Source: Bacillota bacterium
GTDB taxonomy: Bacteria > Bacillota > Thermincolia > Thermincolales > UBA2595
Direction of reading: 5' to 3'
Length of the DNA: 64,000 bases
Assembly: GCA_021847735.1 (NCBI GenBank)
Contig: JAJZQD010000001.1
Coordinates: 1-64,000, forward strand
Shown here: one piece after another, positions 26,769 through 34,072 of the stretch
How positions within the stretch are numbered: the stretch's first letter is position 1
How the letters are laid out: the number at the start of each line of letters is the position of its first letter
Translations under genes and position numbers: made by a program
Notes under the pieces: model-generated
The model's database searches: none
What the model saw: only the letters and a program-made list of their open reading frames with translations
What the model was told of the DNA's origin: nothing

Positions 26769-27603
26769 ATTTATAACCTCTTTCATCATTGTTTTTTGTT
26801 TCCAGGCGCAGCATCTCATTGGCACTGCCCATACGGTATCCGGCCAAGTCCAGCGTTACATAAGTGAATCCGATACTTTTCATATAGGCTACCACTTTTT
26901 CCGCAAGTTCGATAATTCTGGGCATACTGTCCCTATCCACCTCAATCCGCAAGACGTTTTCATGATACCTGGCACGAACCTGCGGAAAGCTGAGGGTTTT
27001 CAGATATTTCTCGGCTTTTTCCACCTTTGTCAAACCTTCAATGGTGATTCTTGTACCGTACTGGAAACGGGAAGAAAGGCAGGGAGATGAAGGTTTGTCC
27101 CATGTAGGCAGGCCCAGTTGTCTGGATTTCATACGAATATCTTCTTTTGTCAGACCGGCCTCCAGCAGTGGGCTGCGCACTTTCAGAGCCTGTCCGGCTT
27201 CCATACCGGGCCTGTAGTCGCCAGCGTCATCAGCATTGCATCCATCCACTAAGTAAGGGATGTTTCTCTCCCTGGCTACCTGCCAGAGCTTGCCAAACAG
27301 CTCACTTTTACAGTGGAAACACCGGTTTTTGGAATTACTGACAAACTCGTCCTTGTGAAACTCCTCCGTATTCACGGTAAGAAACGGGACCCCCATATCT
27401 TCGGCCATTCGGGTGGCCTCAACTATTTGATCGCAGGGTACGGTTTCAGAAATGCCCATTACACCAATCGCTTTTGGTCCAAGGACATCCCAGGCCACTT
27501 TTAGGAGAAAAGTACTATCGACACCTCCCGAATAAGCTACCACGACATTCCCCATCTCGTGCAGGATTTCCCTTAATCGGGCATATTTTGAAACGAGTTC
27601 CAT
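26752..27603 (-). CDS. larE: ATP-dependent sacrificial sulfur transferase LarE
   Basis: The 283-residue protein has the PP-loop SGGVDS at 25-30 and C175 in PSSPCLSSR, the position of the sacrificial cysteine whose sulfur is given to the nickel-pincer precursor. RCFHCKSELF near 94-103 adds two further cysteines. LarE turns the two carboxylates of the LarB product into thiocarboxylates. Its end overlaps mftA by 17 bp, so the two genes are translationally tied. larB is 13 kb downstream in the same gene run. Confidence 0.95.
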   Translation of the reverse strand: MELVSKYARLREILHEMGNVVVAYSGGVDSTFLLKVAWDVLGPKAIGVMGISETVPCDQIVEATRMAEDMGVPFLTVNTEEFHKDEFVSNSKNRCFHCKSELFGKLWQVARERNIPYLVDGCNADDAGDYRPGMEAGQALKVRSPLLEAGLTKEDIRMKSRQLGLPTWDKPSSPCLSSRFQYGTRITIEGLTKVEKAEKYLKTLSFPQVRARYHENVLRIEVDRDSMPRIIELAEKVVAYMKSIGFTYVTLDLAGYRMGSANEMLRLETKNNDERGYKYGTAN

Positions 27604-27618
27604 CGATATCCCCCCTTC

Positions 27619-27936
27619 TCAGGTCATTCTGATTACCCAATTGGAAGTTGTGGTGATAAGGTTATTGGCAGGTCCCTCTAAAGCCTCGAATCTTTCCTTG
27701 GCTGCACCGGCATTGCCATCGAGTGCCGCAACCAGCTCGTCTATCAGTTTATCGGTAACGGTGGCCATGTCTGTGCCCCCTTGTGTCTTAAGAAAAAATT
27801 TCTTTTGAATCATTTTCAAACCCTCGATTATCTGATCCATTGAACCTTTACTCTCCGGCAGGTTTTCGGAAAATTTACCGTAACTTTTGTCCAGCTTTTC
27901 GATCATACCTGCAACTACGTCTCTACCGTCTGACAT
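27619..27936 (-). CDS. Hypothetical protein, about 105 residues
   Basis: I do not recognise a family. The start at ATG 27936 is chosen because GGAGGG stands eight bases upstream; the longer frame from 27981 would overlap the previous gene and lacks such a site. The product is mostly helical and acidic, with no membrane segment or cysteine motif (SDGRDVVAGMIEKLDKSYGK at the start). It is packed between the next hypothetical gene and larE (15-bp gap), so it is part of the operon and may act with the Lar or Mft proteins. Confidence 0.7.
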   Translation of the reverse strand: MSDGRDVVAGMIEKLDKSYGKFSENLPESKGSMDQIIEGLKMIQKKFFLKTQGGTDMATVTDKLIDELVAALDGNAGAAKERFEALEGPANNLITTTSNWVIRMT

Positions 27937-27965
27937 CGTTTGATCCCTCCATAAAGAATGTTTTC

Positions 27966-28352
27966 TTAATGACATTTGCAAGCCTTACTACTCAGATTAA
28001 GGTTGCTTTCCTGTCCCAGGTAACGCTTAAGAATCTTGATAGACATATCCAGCTGCTTGATGTCTTCCCGCAGGGAATCTAACCCATAGTAGCGTATTTG
28101 GTAATCGACATCCTCGGCAATGGAGTAGATTACCTGGAAAATCTCCAGGCAAGGGTAAATAGCCTCATTGTGCTGGAAATCGTCCCAGTTATCAAAAATA
28201 ATTCTTTTAGCGTGGACGTCTTCCAACTCCTGCACAAATTCGGCTTGATTTATCTGAAGCGTAGTGAATTTCCAGATAAGTTCCCTCGCTTGAATGGCTG
28301 CTTCCATACCTTCCTTCACTAAGTCGTCTATACCGGTGTTCCGGCTTTTCAT
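27966..28352 (-). CDS. Hypothetical protein ending in CKCH
   Basis: The 128-residue protein has no family I recognise. It looks fully helical and acidic and carries a C-terminal CKCH tail that could bind a metal. It begins one base after the Mrp ATPase gene stops. Given the nickel-related neighbours, a metal-handling role is possible, but this is only inference. Confidence 0.7.
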   Translation of the reverse strand: MKSRNTGIDDLVKEGMEAAIQARELIWKFTTLQINQAEFVQELEDVHAKRIIFDNWDDFQHNEAIYPCLEIFQVIYSIAEDVDYQIRYYGLDSLREDIKQLDMSIKILKRYLGQESNLNLSSKACKCH

Positions 28353-28353
28353 G

Positions 28354-29364
28354 CTAGTCTTCCCCCTTACCGGCGTTTGCCACTTTGGACACCAGGTAAT
28401 CCGCGATTTTACTGATTTCCCGCGCTACCAGGGAATCAGGGTGGTTTATGACCACCGGAATACCCGCATCTGAACTTTCATTTACTTCAACCATGAACGG
28501 AATACTGCCAAGGAAATCCACTTCCATCATTTTAGCCAGGCGTTCAGCAGACCGCTGGCCAAATAGTTTGATGGGCTTTTCACAGTGCGGGCAGCAAAGA
28601 ATACTCATATTCTCCAGTACGCCAAGTATTGGAATGTTCATCTCCTTGGCGGTGTTGATGGCCTTGGTGCAAACAATGGTGGAAACGTCCTGGGGAGTGC
28701 TGACTACTATCATCCCGTCTAAGCCCGGGATGGAACTCATGACGGTGAGGACCTCATCCCCGGTCCCGGGCGGCAGGTCAACCAGCAGGTAATCCAATTC
28801 ACCCCAGTTTATCGTGCTTAAGAACTGCCGGATTATTCTCATCTTGAAAGGGCCCCGCCACATAACCGGGCTCTCCCGGCTGGGCCAAATCGAGTCAACG
28901 GAAACCATGTCGACACCATATGGTGTTCTTATCGGTTCGAAACGTAAATTATGGGTGTCCCCGCCGAACTGCTCTTCCTGATGTCCATGGCCGTGATGGT
29001 GATCGTGGTCGTGATGGTGATCATGGCCGCAGCAGTTGTCGTCATGATGATGGTGCCCCTCATGATTCGCTTGACTATTATGTCCCCCAGGCATTCGGTG
29101 AGAGGCCACATCCAGCTTTCCGGCAGCGCCCAGTATTTTGGGCACTGCCGGCCCGTGCACATCGGCATCGAGAATAGCGACTTTACACCCTTGTTGGGCT
29201 AAAGTCACTGCCAAATTGACAGTGGCAGTGGTTTTACCCACTCCGCCTTTTCCGCTGAATACAGCAATTTTGTGCTTCACCCGGCTCAATGACTGGGCAA
29301 TAGGACTGTGCTGAGCCTGCCATTGTTCCCGGGCCTGCTGTTTTAAGTCATAAAAACTATCCAT
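28354..29364 (-). CDS. Mrp/NBP35 family P-loop ATPase with a histidine-rich insert
   Basis: The 336-residue protein is a Mrp/ApbC-type iron-sulfur carrier. It has the deviant Walker A GKGGVGKTT at 38-46, DADVHGPAVPKILG near 72, LLVDLPPGTGDE near 194 and CCPHC in the C-terminal third. Between residues 92 and 130 a His/Asp-rich insert replaces the usual loop; it has about 20 histidines and two adjacent cysteines. Such inserts bind nickel or other divalent ions in other metallochaperones. It may load iron-sulfur clusters into the DUF362 proteins or store nickel for the lar pathway. Confidence 0.9.
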   Translation of the reverse strand: MDSFYDLKQQAREQWQAQHSPIAQSLSRVKHKIAVFSGKGGVGKTTATVNLAVTLAQQGCKVAILDADVHGPAVPKILGAAGKLDVASHRMPGGHNSQANHEGHHHHDDNCCGHDHHHDHDHHHGHGHQEEQFGGDTHNLRFEPIRTPYGVDMVSVDSIWPSRESPVMWRGPFKMRIIRQFLSTINWGELDYLLVDLPPGTGDEVLTVMSSIPGLDGMIVVSTPQDVSTIVCTKAINTAKEMNIPILGVLENMSILCCPHCEKPIKLFGQRSAERLAKMMEVDFLGSIPFMVEVNESSDAGIPVVINHPDSLVAREISKIADYLVSKVANAGKGED

Positions 29365-29369
29365 TTTAT

Positions 29370-30509
29370 TTAGCCCCCTATCATTTCCAGGTGATATTTG
29401 CGCAACCCCAACCCAAAGTCTTCGGCATACTGTAAAGGATATGAGGTGTCAACCCCGTGGATTTCTTCAAATTTCAGGCTGTCGGGCGCCAGAGTGCTAT
29501 ATCCCTGTGACTTTTGGAATACCAGTCCGGGGGCTTTATTAATCAGGTCTAAGGAAGCCTGATCAATCGCCACAGGATCACGAGAAGCCAGGATACCCAG
29601 ATCAGGGGTGATGCTCTGGTCGTTTACCGTGTAGTAATCTGGATACTTGCCCACATCCAGAAGGAAGTTCAGGTAGAACAGTTTTCCCATGGTAGCGACG
29701 TTCACCGCTGTAGCGGCTTCCACAACCCGTTTCTGGAATCTGGGATAAGACTCTTTATTAACCTTCAGAGCGCCCTGGGCACAAAAACCGAGGCAATAAT
29801 GATTACATCCTTTGCAACGGCCATGATCTACTTTTACCACTCCATTATTGGCAGTGATAGCCTGGGTCGGGCATAGCGCTACACAATCCTCGCAATTAGT
29901 GCACCTGGCTGTGTCAACTACCGGTTTCAGCGGGTCAAATATCCGCCATTTCCCTTTTTGCGAGGAGCAACCGACACCTTTGTTAAACAGAGCGCCGTTT
30001 AAACCGAAAAACGGGTGGCCGGTAACATGGGAAACGACAACCATAGCGGCAACCTCAACAACACCCCTGGCAACTTCGATACCGCCCAGCTCGTCACCGT
30101 CAATCGGCAGCAGTTCATCTTCCGCGCCTGTATACCCGTCCGCCGGAAGAATGTCTTTACCCAGTAATGCACCGGGATAACCGTTGACAGAAGTTGTATA
30201 AAACCAGTCACTGGGCCCCCTCAGGGTGTTGCCAATCATGCCCACAGTGTCCATAATAACAGGGATACCCTTCAGCTCCGTTATCTTTTCCACGATGGCC
30301 CTTACCATGACAGGGCGTAAATATCTGATATTACCAAGCTCACCGATATTTATTTTGACGCCCACATAGTCGCCGGGTTTAAAAAGGTCTTTAAGACCGC
30401 TGATATCCAGGAGTCCATCAAGGGCTCTGACCATTCCGCCGCTCATACAGTAGCTCCCCGAGTCCACTCCCCAAACTATACTGCTGTTGGATTCCGGCAA
30501 AAGTACCAC
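29370..30509 (-). CDS. DUF362 iron-sulfur protein
   Basis: The 379-residue protein has a DUF362 domain in the first 190 residues and at its end, split by a two-cluster ferredoxin module: CTNCEDCVALCPTQAI near 196 and CKGCNHYCLGFCAQGAL near 226. Function of DUF362 proteins is not established; they are common in anaerobes near redox operons. It has a paralogue 1.1 kb upstream. It ends 5 bp before the Mrp-type ATPase gene, which could insert its clusters. Confidence 0.85.
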   Translation of the reverse strand: MVLLPESNSSIVWGVDSGSYCMSGGMVRALDGLLDISGLKDLFKPGDYVGVKINIGELGNIRYLRPVMVRAIVEKITELKGIPVIMDTVGMIGNTLRGPSDWFYTTSVNGYPGALLGKDILPADGYTGAEDELLPIDGDELGGIEVARGVVEVAAMVVVSHVTGHPFFGLNGALFNKGVGCSSQKGKWRIFDPLKPVVDTARCTNCEDCVALCPTQAITANNGVVKVDHGRCKGCNHYCLGFCAQGALKVNKESYPRFQKRVVEAATAVNVATMGKLFYLNFLLDVGKYPDYYTVNDQSITPDLGILASRDPVAIDQASLDLINKAPGLVFQKSQGYSTLAPDSLKFEEIHGVDTSYPLQYAEDFGLGLRKYHLEMIGG

Positions 30510-30565
30510 CTACTTTTTTGTAATTGATTTTATTGCCCAAAATATAATTGCCAAAACAGGACCTC

Positions 30566-30835
30566 TTAAGCAGTCGTAGGGTCAATTATTGTTACGACCT
30601 TTGAAACACTGTTAGCCGGAAAACCCCCTCGTTTTGCGTGTTCACGAACCATTTCTTCGTTGGGAGCGATATAGATACAGTAAATCTTGTCACTGGTAAC
30701 ATAACTTTGCACCCACTGGATTTGCGGCCCAAGCTGGTTTAGGATTCCACAGGACTTCTGTGAAATACCCTGCAGGTCTTGGGGAGTCAGATTTCCAGCA
30801 CCGGGAATTTCTCGTTCAATTACGTATTTTGGCAT
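30566..30835 (-). CDS. DUF4242 (SCO4226-type nickel-binding) protein
   Basis: The 89-residue protein matches DUF4242: PKYVIEREIPGAGNLTPQDL at the start, then WVQSYVTSDKIYCIYIAPNE and EHAKRGGFPANSV. The characterised member, SCO4226 of Streptomyces, is a nickel-binding ferredoxin-like-fold protein. That family link, together with lar genes on both sides, suggests a nickel-handling role; metal binding here is inferred. It lies between the two DUF362 genes. Confidence 0.85.
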   Translation of the reverse strand: MPKYVIEREIPGAGNLTPQDLQGISQKSCGILNQLGPQIQWVQSYVTSDKIYCIYIAPNEEMVREHAKRGGFPANSVSKVVTIIDPTTA

Positions 30836-30880
30836 TTGGGATCCTCCTTACTTTTATTTGGCACTGCGTCCTGTTAGTTG

Positions 30881-30907
30881 GGACGCTCCCCGCTGACGGG
30901 GAGCGTC
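30881..30907. other. Strong intergenic hairpin between DUF362 and DUF4242 genes
   Basis: GACGCTCCCCG and CGGGGAGCGTC form an 11-bp perfect stem with a CTGA/TCAG loop. No T-run follows on the minus strand, so it looks like an mRNA processing or stability element. Confidence 0.55.
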
Positions 30908-30938
30908 AAATCCCTATACAACGTGACAAGAAACAATC

Positions 30939-32300
30939 TTACTTTTTCCCCAGGTCTGGACCGTAATCTTTGTAAATGTCGATATTAAACGGCTTCCGAT
31001 TATATGGTTGAATCTCCTTGACATAATCGTGCTTCTTCCAGATTTCACGCAACAGAAGCGCAGTCGGCTCCTGGCGAATCTGCCACTTGGCGATATGCTC
31101 CCTGGTCATAGGAGGCTCGTAGGTGATTAATTCGTAATCCATTGTTCCCATTCCAAGTTTTACGCCGGCATTCAATTGATACCTGGGCGGTACGCTCTGG
31201 GTAACTTTGAACTTGTCATCACCCGGCTTAACTCCGGCGTCTTCCAGCATGTTGTTGGCTGCGCCCGGGGGAATTGGGGCGGCATCGATTTTATCTAATA
31301 TTGCTGTGTCCATTGCCACGATGTCCTTGGATGCAAACACTCCGATGTCAGGGCTTACAGGAAGGGTTGCCCACGGGATGCAGTCACAGTTCGGGTCAGT
31401 ATCAATTGCATAGGCCATGTGGCCTACTTTGCCTTCCCCAAAGGTCTTCAACACAGCCTTGGCTGCATCAGACATACCAATCTGGGCATATGCGAAATAC
31501 TCCGGCCGGAATCCCTGAGATGTGTGTCCGGTAAAAATACAGGTTACCTGGCAGCCATAGCACAACTGGCATTTATCGGTATTCCTGCGGAACCCTTTCT
31601 CATCAATTGTGATAGCCCCGGCATGGCAACCATCCATGCACTGCTCGTGGAACTCACATTTTAAACCGGCACAGGCGCTGGGATCGCTTAAAGGCCAGCC
31701 GATAGCATCGCCGGGCTCGCCCCAGTGAGCCAAGTGCTCAACAAATTTTCCACGCTTGGATTGTCCCCCGATACCAATGTTCTTAATGGCCCCGCCGTAG
31801 CTGGTGATGGGATGCCCTTTAGCGTGTGCCAGGTTAATCATGGCATCAGCCATGGCAATCCCAGAAGCAACATAAGCCTCTTTCAAGACAATACCTTCCG
31901 GTAAGTCTACCCTTACATCATCGCAACCCGACCAACCGTCGGCTATTACCAGCGGGCAACCGAGTGCATCAGGCGTAAAGCCGTGCCGGTAAGCGGTTTC
32001 TAACTCCAGGGTGGCAGTGATCCTGGAGTTGAAAGCGTGATAGGGTAAGGTGGTGGTGTCAGTCACAAACGGGCGGCCGCCCACAGCTTTAACTTCTTCC
32101 ACGATAGCGGCCACCAATTCAGGTCTCAGGCACCTAGTCCGGTTATATTCGCCTACGTGAATCTTCACTGCTACCGAGTCACCTTTTGCTATACACTTGT
32201 CAAGCCCCGCTTCGTAGAATAGATCCTTTGCCTTACAGACCAGACTTTCTGTCCAGTTAGTGGCATTTGCATCAGAAAACCAAACCTTAGATTTTGCCAT
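30939..32300 (-). CDS. DUF362 iron-sulfur protein, first gene of the sigma-54 operon
   Basis: The protein (about 453 residues) has DUF362 regions flanking a cysteine-rich segment: CAGLKCEFHEQCMDGCHAGA near 210 and CQLCYGCQVTCIFTG near 245. It has KIHVGEYNRTRCLRPELV near 45-62, matching its paralogue at 29370. I choose ATG 32300 over the upstream GTG because AGGAGGG stands seven bases before it. It is the first gene after the sigma-54 promoter, so it is probably tied to the main function of the operon. Its biochemical role is unknown. Confidence 0.85.
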   Translation of the reverse strand: MAKSKVWFSDANATNWTESLVCKAKDLFYEAGLDKCIAKGDSVAVKIHVGEYNRTRCLRPELVAAIVEEVKAVGGRPFVTDTTTLPYHAFNSRITATLELETAYRHGFTPDALGCPLVIADGWSGCDDVRVDLPEGIVLKEAYVASGIAMADAMINLAHAKGHPITSYGGAIKNIGIGGQSKRGKFVEHLAHWGEPGDAIGWPLSDPSACAGLKCEFHEQCMDGCHAGAITIDEKGFRRNTDKCQLCYGCQVTCIFTGHTSQGFRPEYFAYAQIGMSDAAKAVLKTFGEGKVGHMAYAIDTDPNCDCIPWATLPVSPDIGVFASKDIVAMDTAILDKIDAAPIPPGAANNMLEDAGVKPGDDKFKVTQSVPPRYQLNAGVKLGMGTMDYELITYEPPMTREHIAKWQIRQEPTALLLREIWKKHDYVKEIQPYNRKPFNIDIYKDYGPDLGKK

Positions 32301-32424
32301 TTTTACCCTCCTCTTTTCCACAAAATACGTCTAAATGTCGACCTCTTGCATGTAACCTCCTAGACACCCCTCCCTCAGTAAGAAATAGCGCCATATACCG
32401 TTTGACACCTGTCTTTAATATTAT

Positions 32425-32441
32425 TGCAATTATCATGCCAG
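32425..32441 (-). promoter_or_regulatory. Sigma-54 promoter of the mycofactocin operon
   Basis: On the minus strand CTGGCATGATAATTGCA fits the sigma-54 consensus TGGCACG-N4-TTGCA with one change. The GG and GC pairs are exactly 12 bp apart. It lies about 125 bp before the start of the first operon gene and 100-150 bp downstream of a pair of palindromes. A sigma-54 activator gene is directly upstream. Confidence 0.88.
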
Positions 32442-32483
32442 GGTTAAAACAAATGCCCTGATTAAAGGAAAACCGTTAAAATA

Positions 32484-32517
32484 CAAAAAAAAAAGCATAT
32501 GCTGAAGCATATGCTTT
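32484..32517 (-). terminator. Terminator of the larC / kinase / activator operon
   Basis: AAAGCATATGC and GCATATGCTTT form an 11-bp stem with a four-base loop, followed on the minus strand by about ten T. It stands 70 bp after the activator stop codon and isolates the next operon. Confidence 0.9.
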
Positions 32518-32537
32518 AGATGCAACCGTTGTTTTTC

Positions 32538-32573
32538 TGTCCTAACAGGACATTAAGTTGTTCCTGTGGGACA
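32538..32573. promoter_or_regulatory. Paired palindromic activator sites (upstream activating sequence)
   Basis: TGTCCTAACAGGACA (32538-32552) and TGTTCCTGTGGGACA (32559-32573) share the consensus TGTYCY-N3-RGGACA. Their centres are 21 bp apart, two helical turns, and they lie about 130-155 bp upstream of the expected sigma-54 start site. This is the usual arrangement for binding NtrC-type activator dimers, here most likely the response regulator encoded next to them. Confidence 0.75.
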
Positions 32574-32585
32574 ATACTTTGTCCG

Positions 32586-34055
32586 CTACTTGCCCAGGTA
32601 TATATATTTCAAAGTCCTGGGCGAGATGCCCAGTAAATTAGCAGCAGCTTTCCTGTCCCCCAGTGTTTCGGCCAGGGCTTTCTTGACCAGGCTTTTAGCC
32701 ACCGAATTTCTTAAATTATTTATATTATCCAAGACGCCGGTTAAATCCAAGGTTTTTCTCTCCCGCAGCCGGTGTTCCAATCTCTCCACCAGCAGGTTGG
32801 CATCCCTGCCAAGCACATCAAACATTTCCCCCCCGGTTTCATCGATTCTGTCGCCGCCACCACCGGCGGCCCTGGTTTTAAGGCGGCAGGTTAATAACTT
32901 TTCCGGCAGGTGGCGTGGCTTGATAACAGGCTCGTCTACCACCGCTACCAGTCGTTGAATAAGGTTACCCAGTTCCCGGACATTACCGGGCCAATTATAT
33001 TCACACAATATCTCAACTGTTTCCGCAGCTAACTTTTGCACTCCACCGTCCTTCCCCTCGGCAAACCGTCTTAGATAGTAATCCAGGAAACATGGTATGT
33101 CTTCTTTACGTTCACGCAGGGGAGGTATTTTCATAGTCAAGACGTCCAACCGATAAAACAGGTCCTGGCGAAAAATTCTGTTATCAACGGCTTCATCCAA
33201 AATTACGTTAGTAGCCGCAATGATTCTGGAATCAGTTTTCAGGCTGGTTTCCCCGCCAACCCGCATAAATTCCCCTGACTCCAAAACTCGCAAAAGCTTG
33301 GCCTGGGTAGACAGGGATGCTTCACTGATTTCATCAAGAAACAGGGAGCCATTGCTGGCTATTTCAAAATAACCTTTCCTTGTTTTATTGGCGCCTGTAA
33401 AAGCACCCTTTTCATAACCGAAAAGTTCACTTTCCAGCAAGGTTTCGGAAATAGCAGCACAGTTAATCGGAACAAAGGGTTTTTCTGCCCTTTTACTGAA
33501 ATTATGTATCAACCTGGCAATAACTTCTTTTCCTGTCCCCGTTTCCCCCTGAATCAGGACCGTTACGTTTTTGACCGCAATCCTCCGGGCCAGGTCAACG
33601 ACCTGTAACATTTGCTCGTTTTTTCCGAACACCAGACCGGATTCCTCCACCATTTCCTGCAGGTTTATGTTCTGGTCATGGGAAACCGTGTTTAGGGCAC
33701 TGTCGATCAGCCTTTCTAACTCATTCAAGTCATCAAAAGGTTTTTCAATATAATCAAGTGCCCCTATCTGCATCGCAGCGATAGCCGATTTTACGGTGCT
33801 GTACCCGGTCATAATGATTACCTGGCAACCGTAGGCCTTGGACTTAATCTGTTTTAACAGCGTTAGTCCTTCAATATCCGGAAGTTTCAGGTCTAACAAT
33901 GCAAGATGAAACTTTTCTCTCTCAATTGTCTCTTGGGCTTCCCGTCCAGATTGAATAGCGGTAACCTCATATCCCTTGTTTCTTAAAAGGTAGGAGAAGA
34001 AGGTGCAAATTTCTTTCTCGTCATCCACAACCAGTATCCTTTGCAGTTGGCCCAC
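32586..34055 (-). CDS. Sigma-54-dependent response regulator, NtrC family
   Basis: The 489-residue protein has a receiver domain (LLDLKLPDIEGLTLLKQI, phosphoacceptor Asp near 54), an AAA+ domain with GETGTGKEVIARLIH and the sigma-54 contact motif GAFTGA in ELFGYEKGAFTGANK, and a C-terminal Fis-type helix-turn-helix (DRKAAANLLGISPRTLKYI). A longer than usual linker precedes the helix-turn-helix. It follows the kinase gene by 17 bp. It should bind the two palindromes just beyond its own stop codon and switch on the operon at 32.3 kb. Confidence 0.95.
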   Translation of the reverse strand: MGQLQRILVVDDEKEICTFFSYLLRNKGYEVTAIQSGREAQETIEREKFHLALLDLKLPDIEGLTLLKQIKSKAYGCQVIIMTGYSTVKSAIAAMQIGALDYIEKPFDDLNELERLIDSALNTVSHDQNINLQEMVEESGLVFGKNEQMLQVVDLARRIAVKNVTVLIQGETGTGKEVIARLIHNFSKRAEKPFVPINCAAISETLLESELFGYEKGAFTGANKTRKGYFEIASNGSLFLDEISEASLSTQAKLLRVLESGEFMRVGGETSLKTDSRIIAATNVILDEAVDNRIFRQDLFYRLDVLTMKIPPLRERKEDIPCFLDYYLRRFAEGKDGGVQKLAAETVEILCEYNWPGNVRELGNLIQRLVAVVDEPVIKPRHLPEKLLTCRLKTRAAGGGGDRIDETGGEMFDVLGRDANLLVERLEHRLRERKTLDLTGVLDNINNLRNSVAKSLVKKALAETLGDRKAAANLLGISPRTLKYIYLGK

Positions 34056-34072
34056 CCCCTGTCAGCATTCTG

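Noticed and set aside
28920-29202. Plus-strand open frames with methionine/valine-rich products
   Set aside because: They are the antisense of the His/Asp-rich insert of the Mrp-type ATPase gene.
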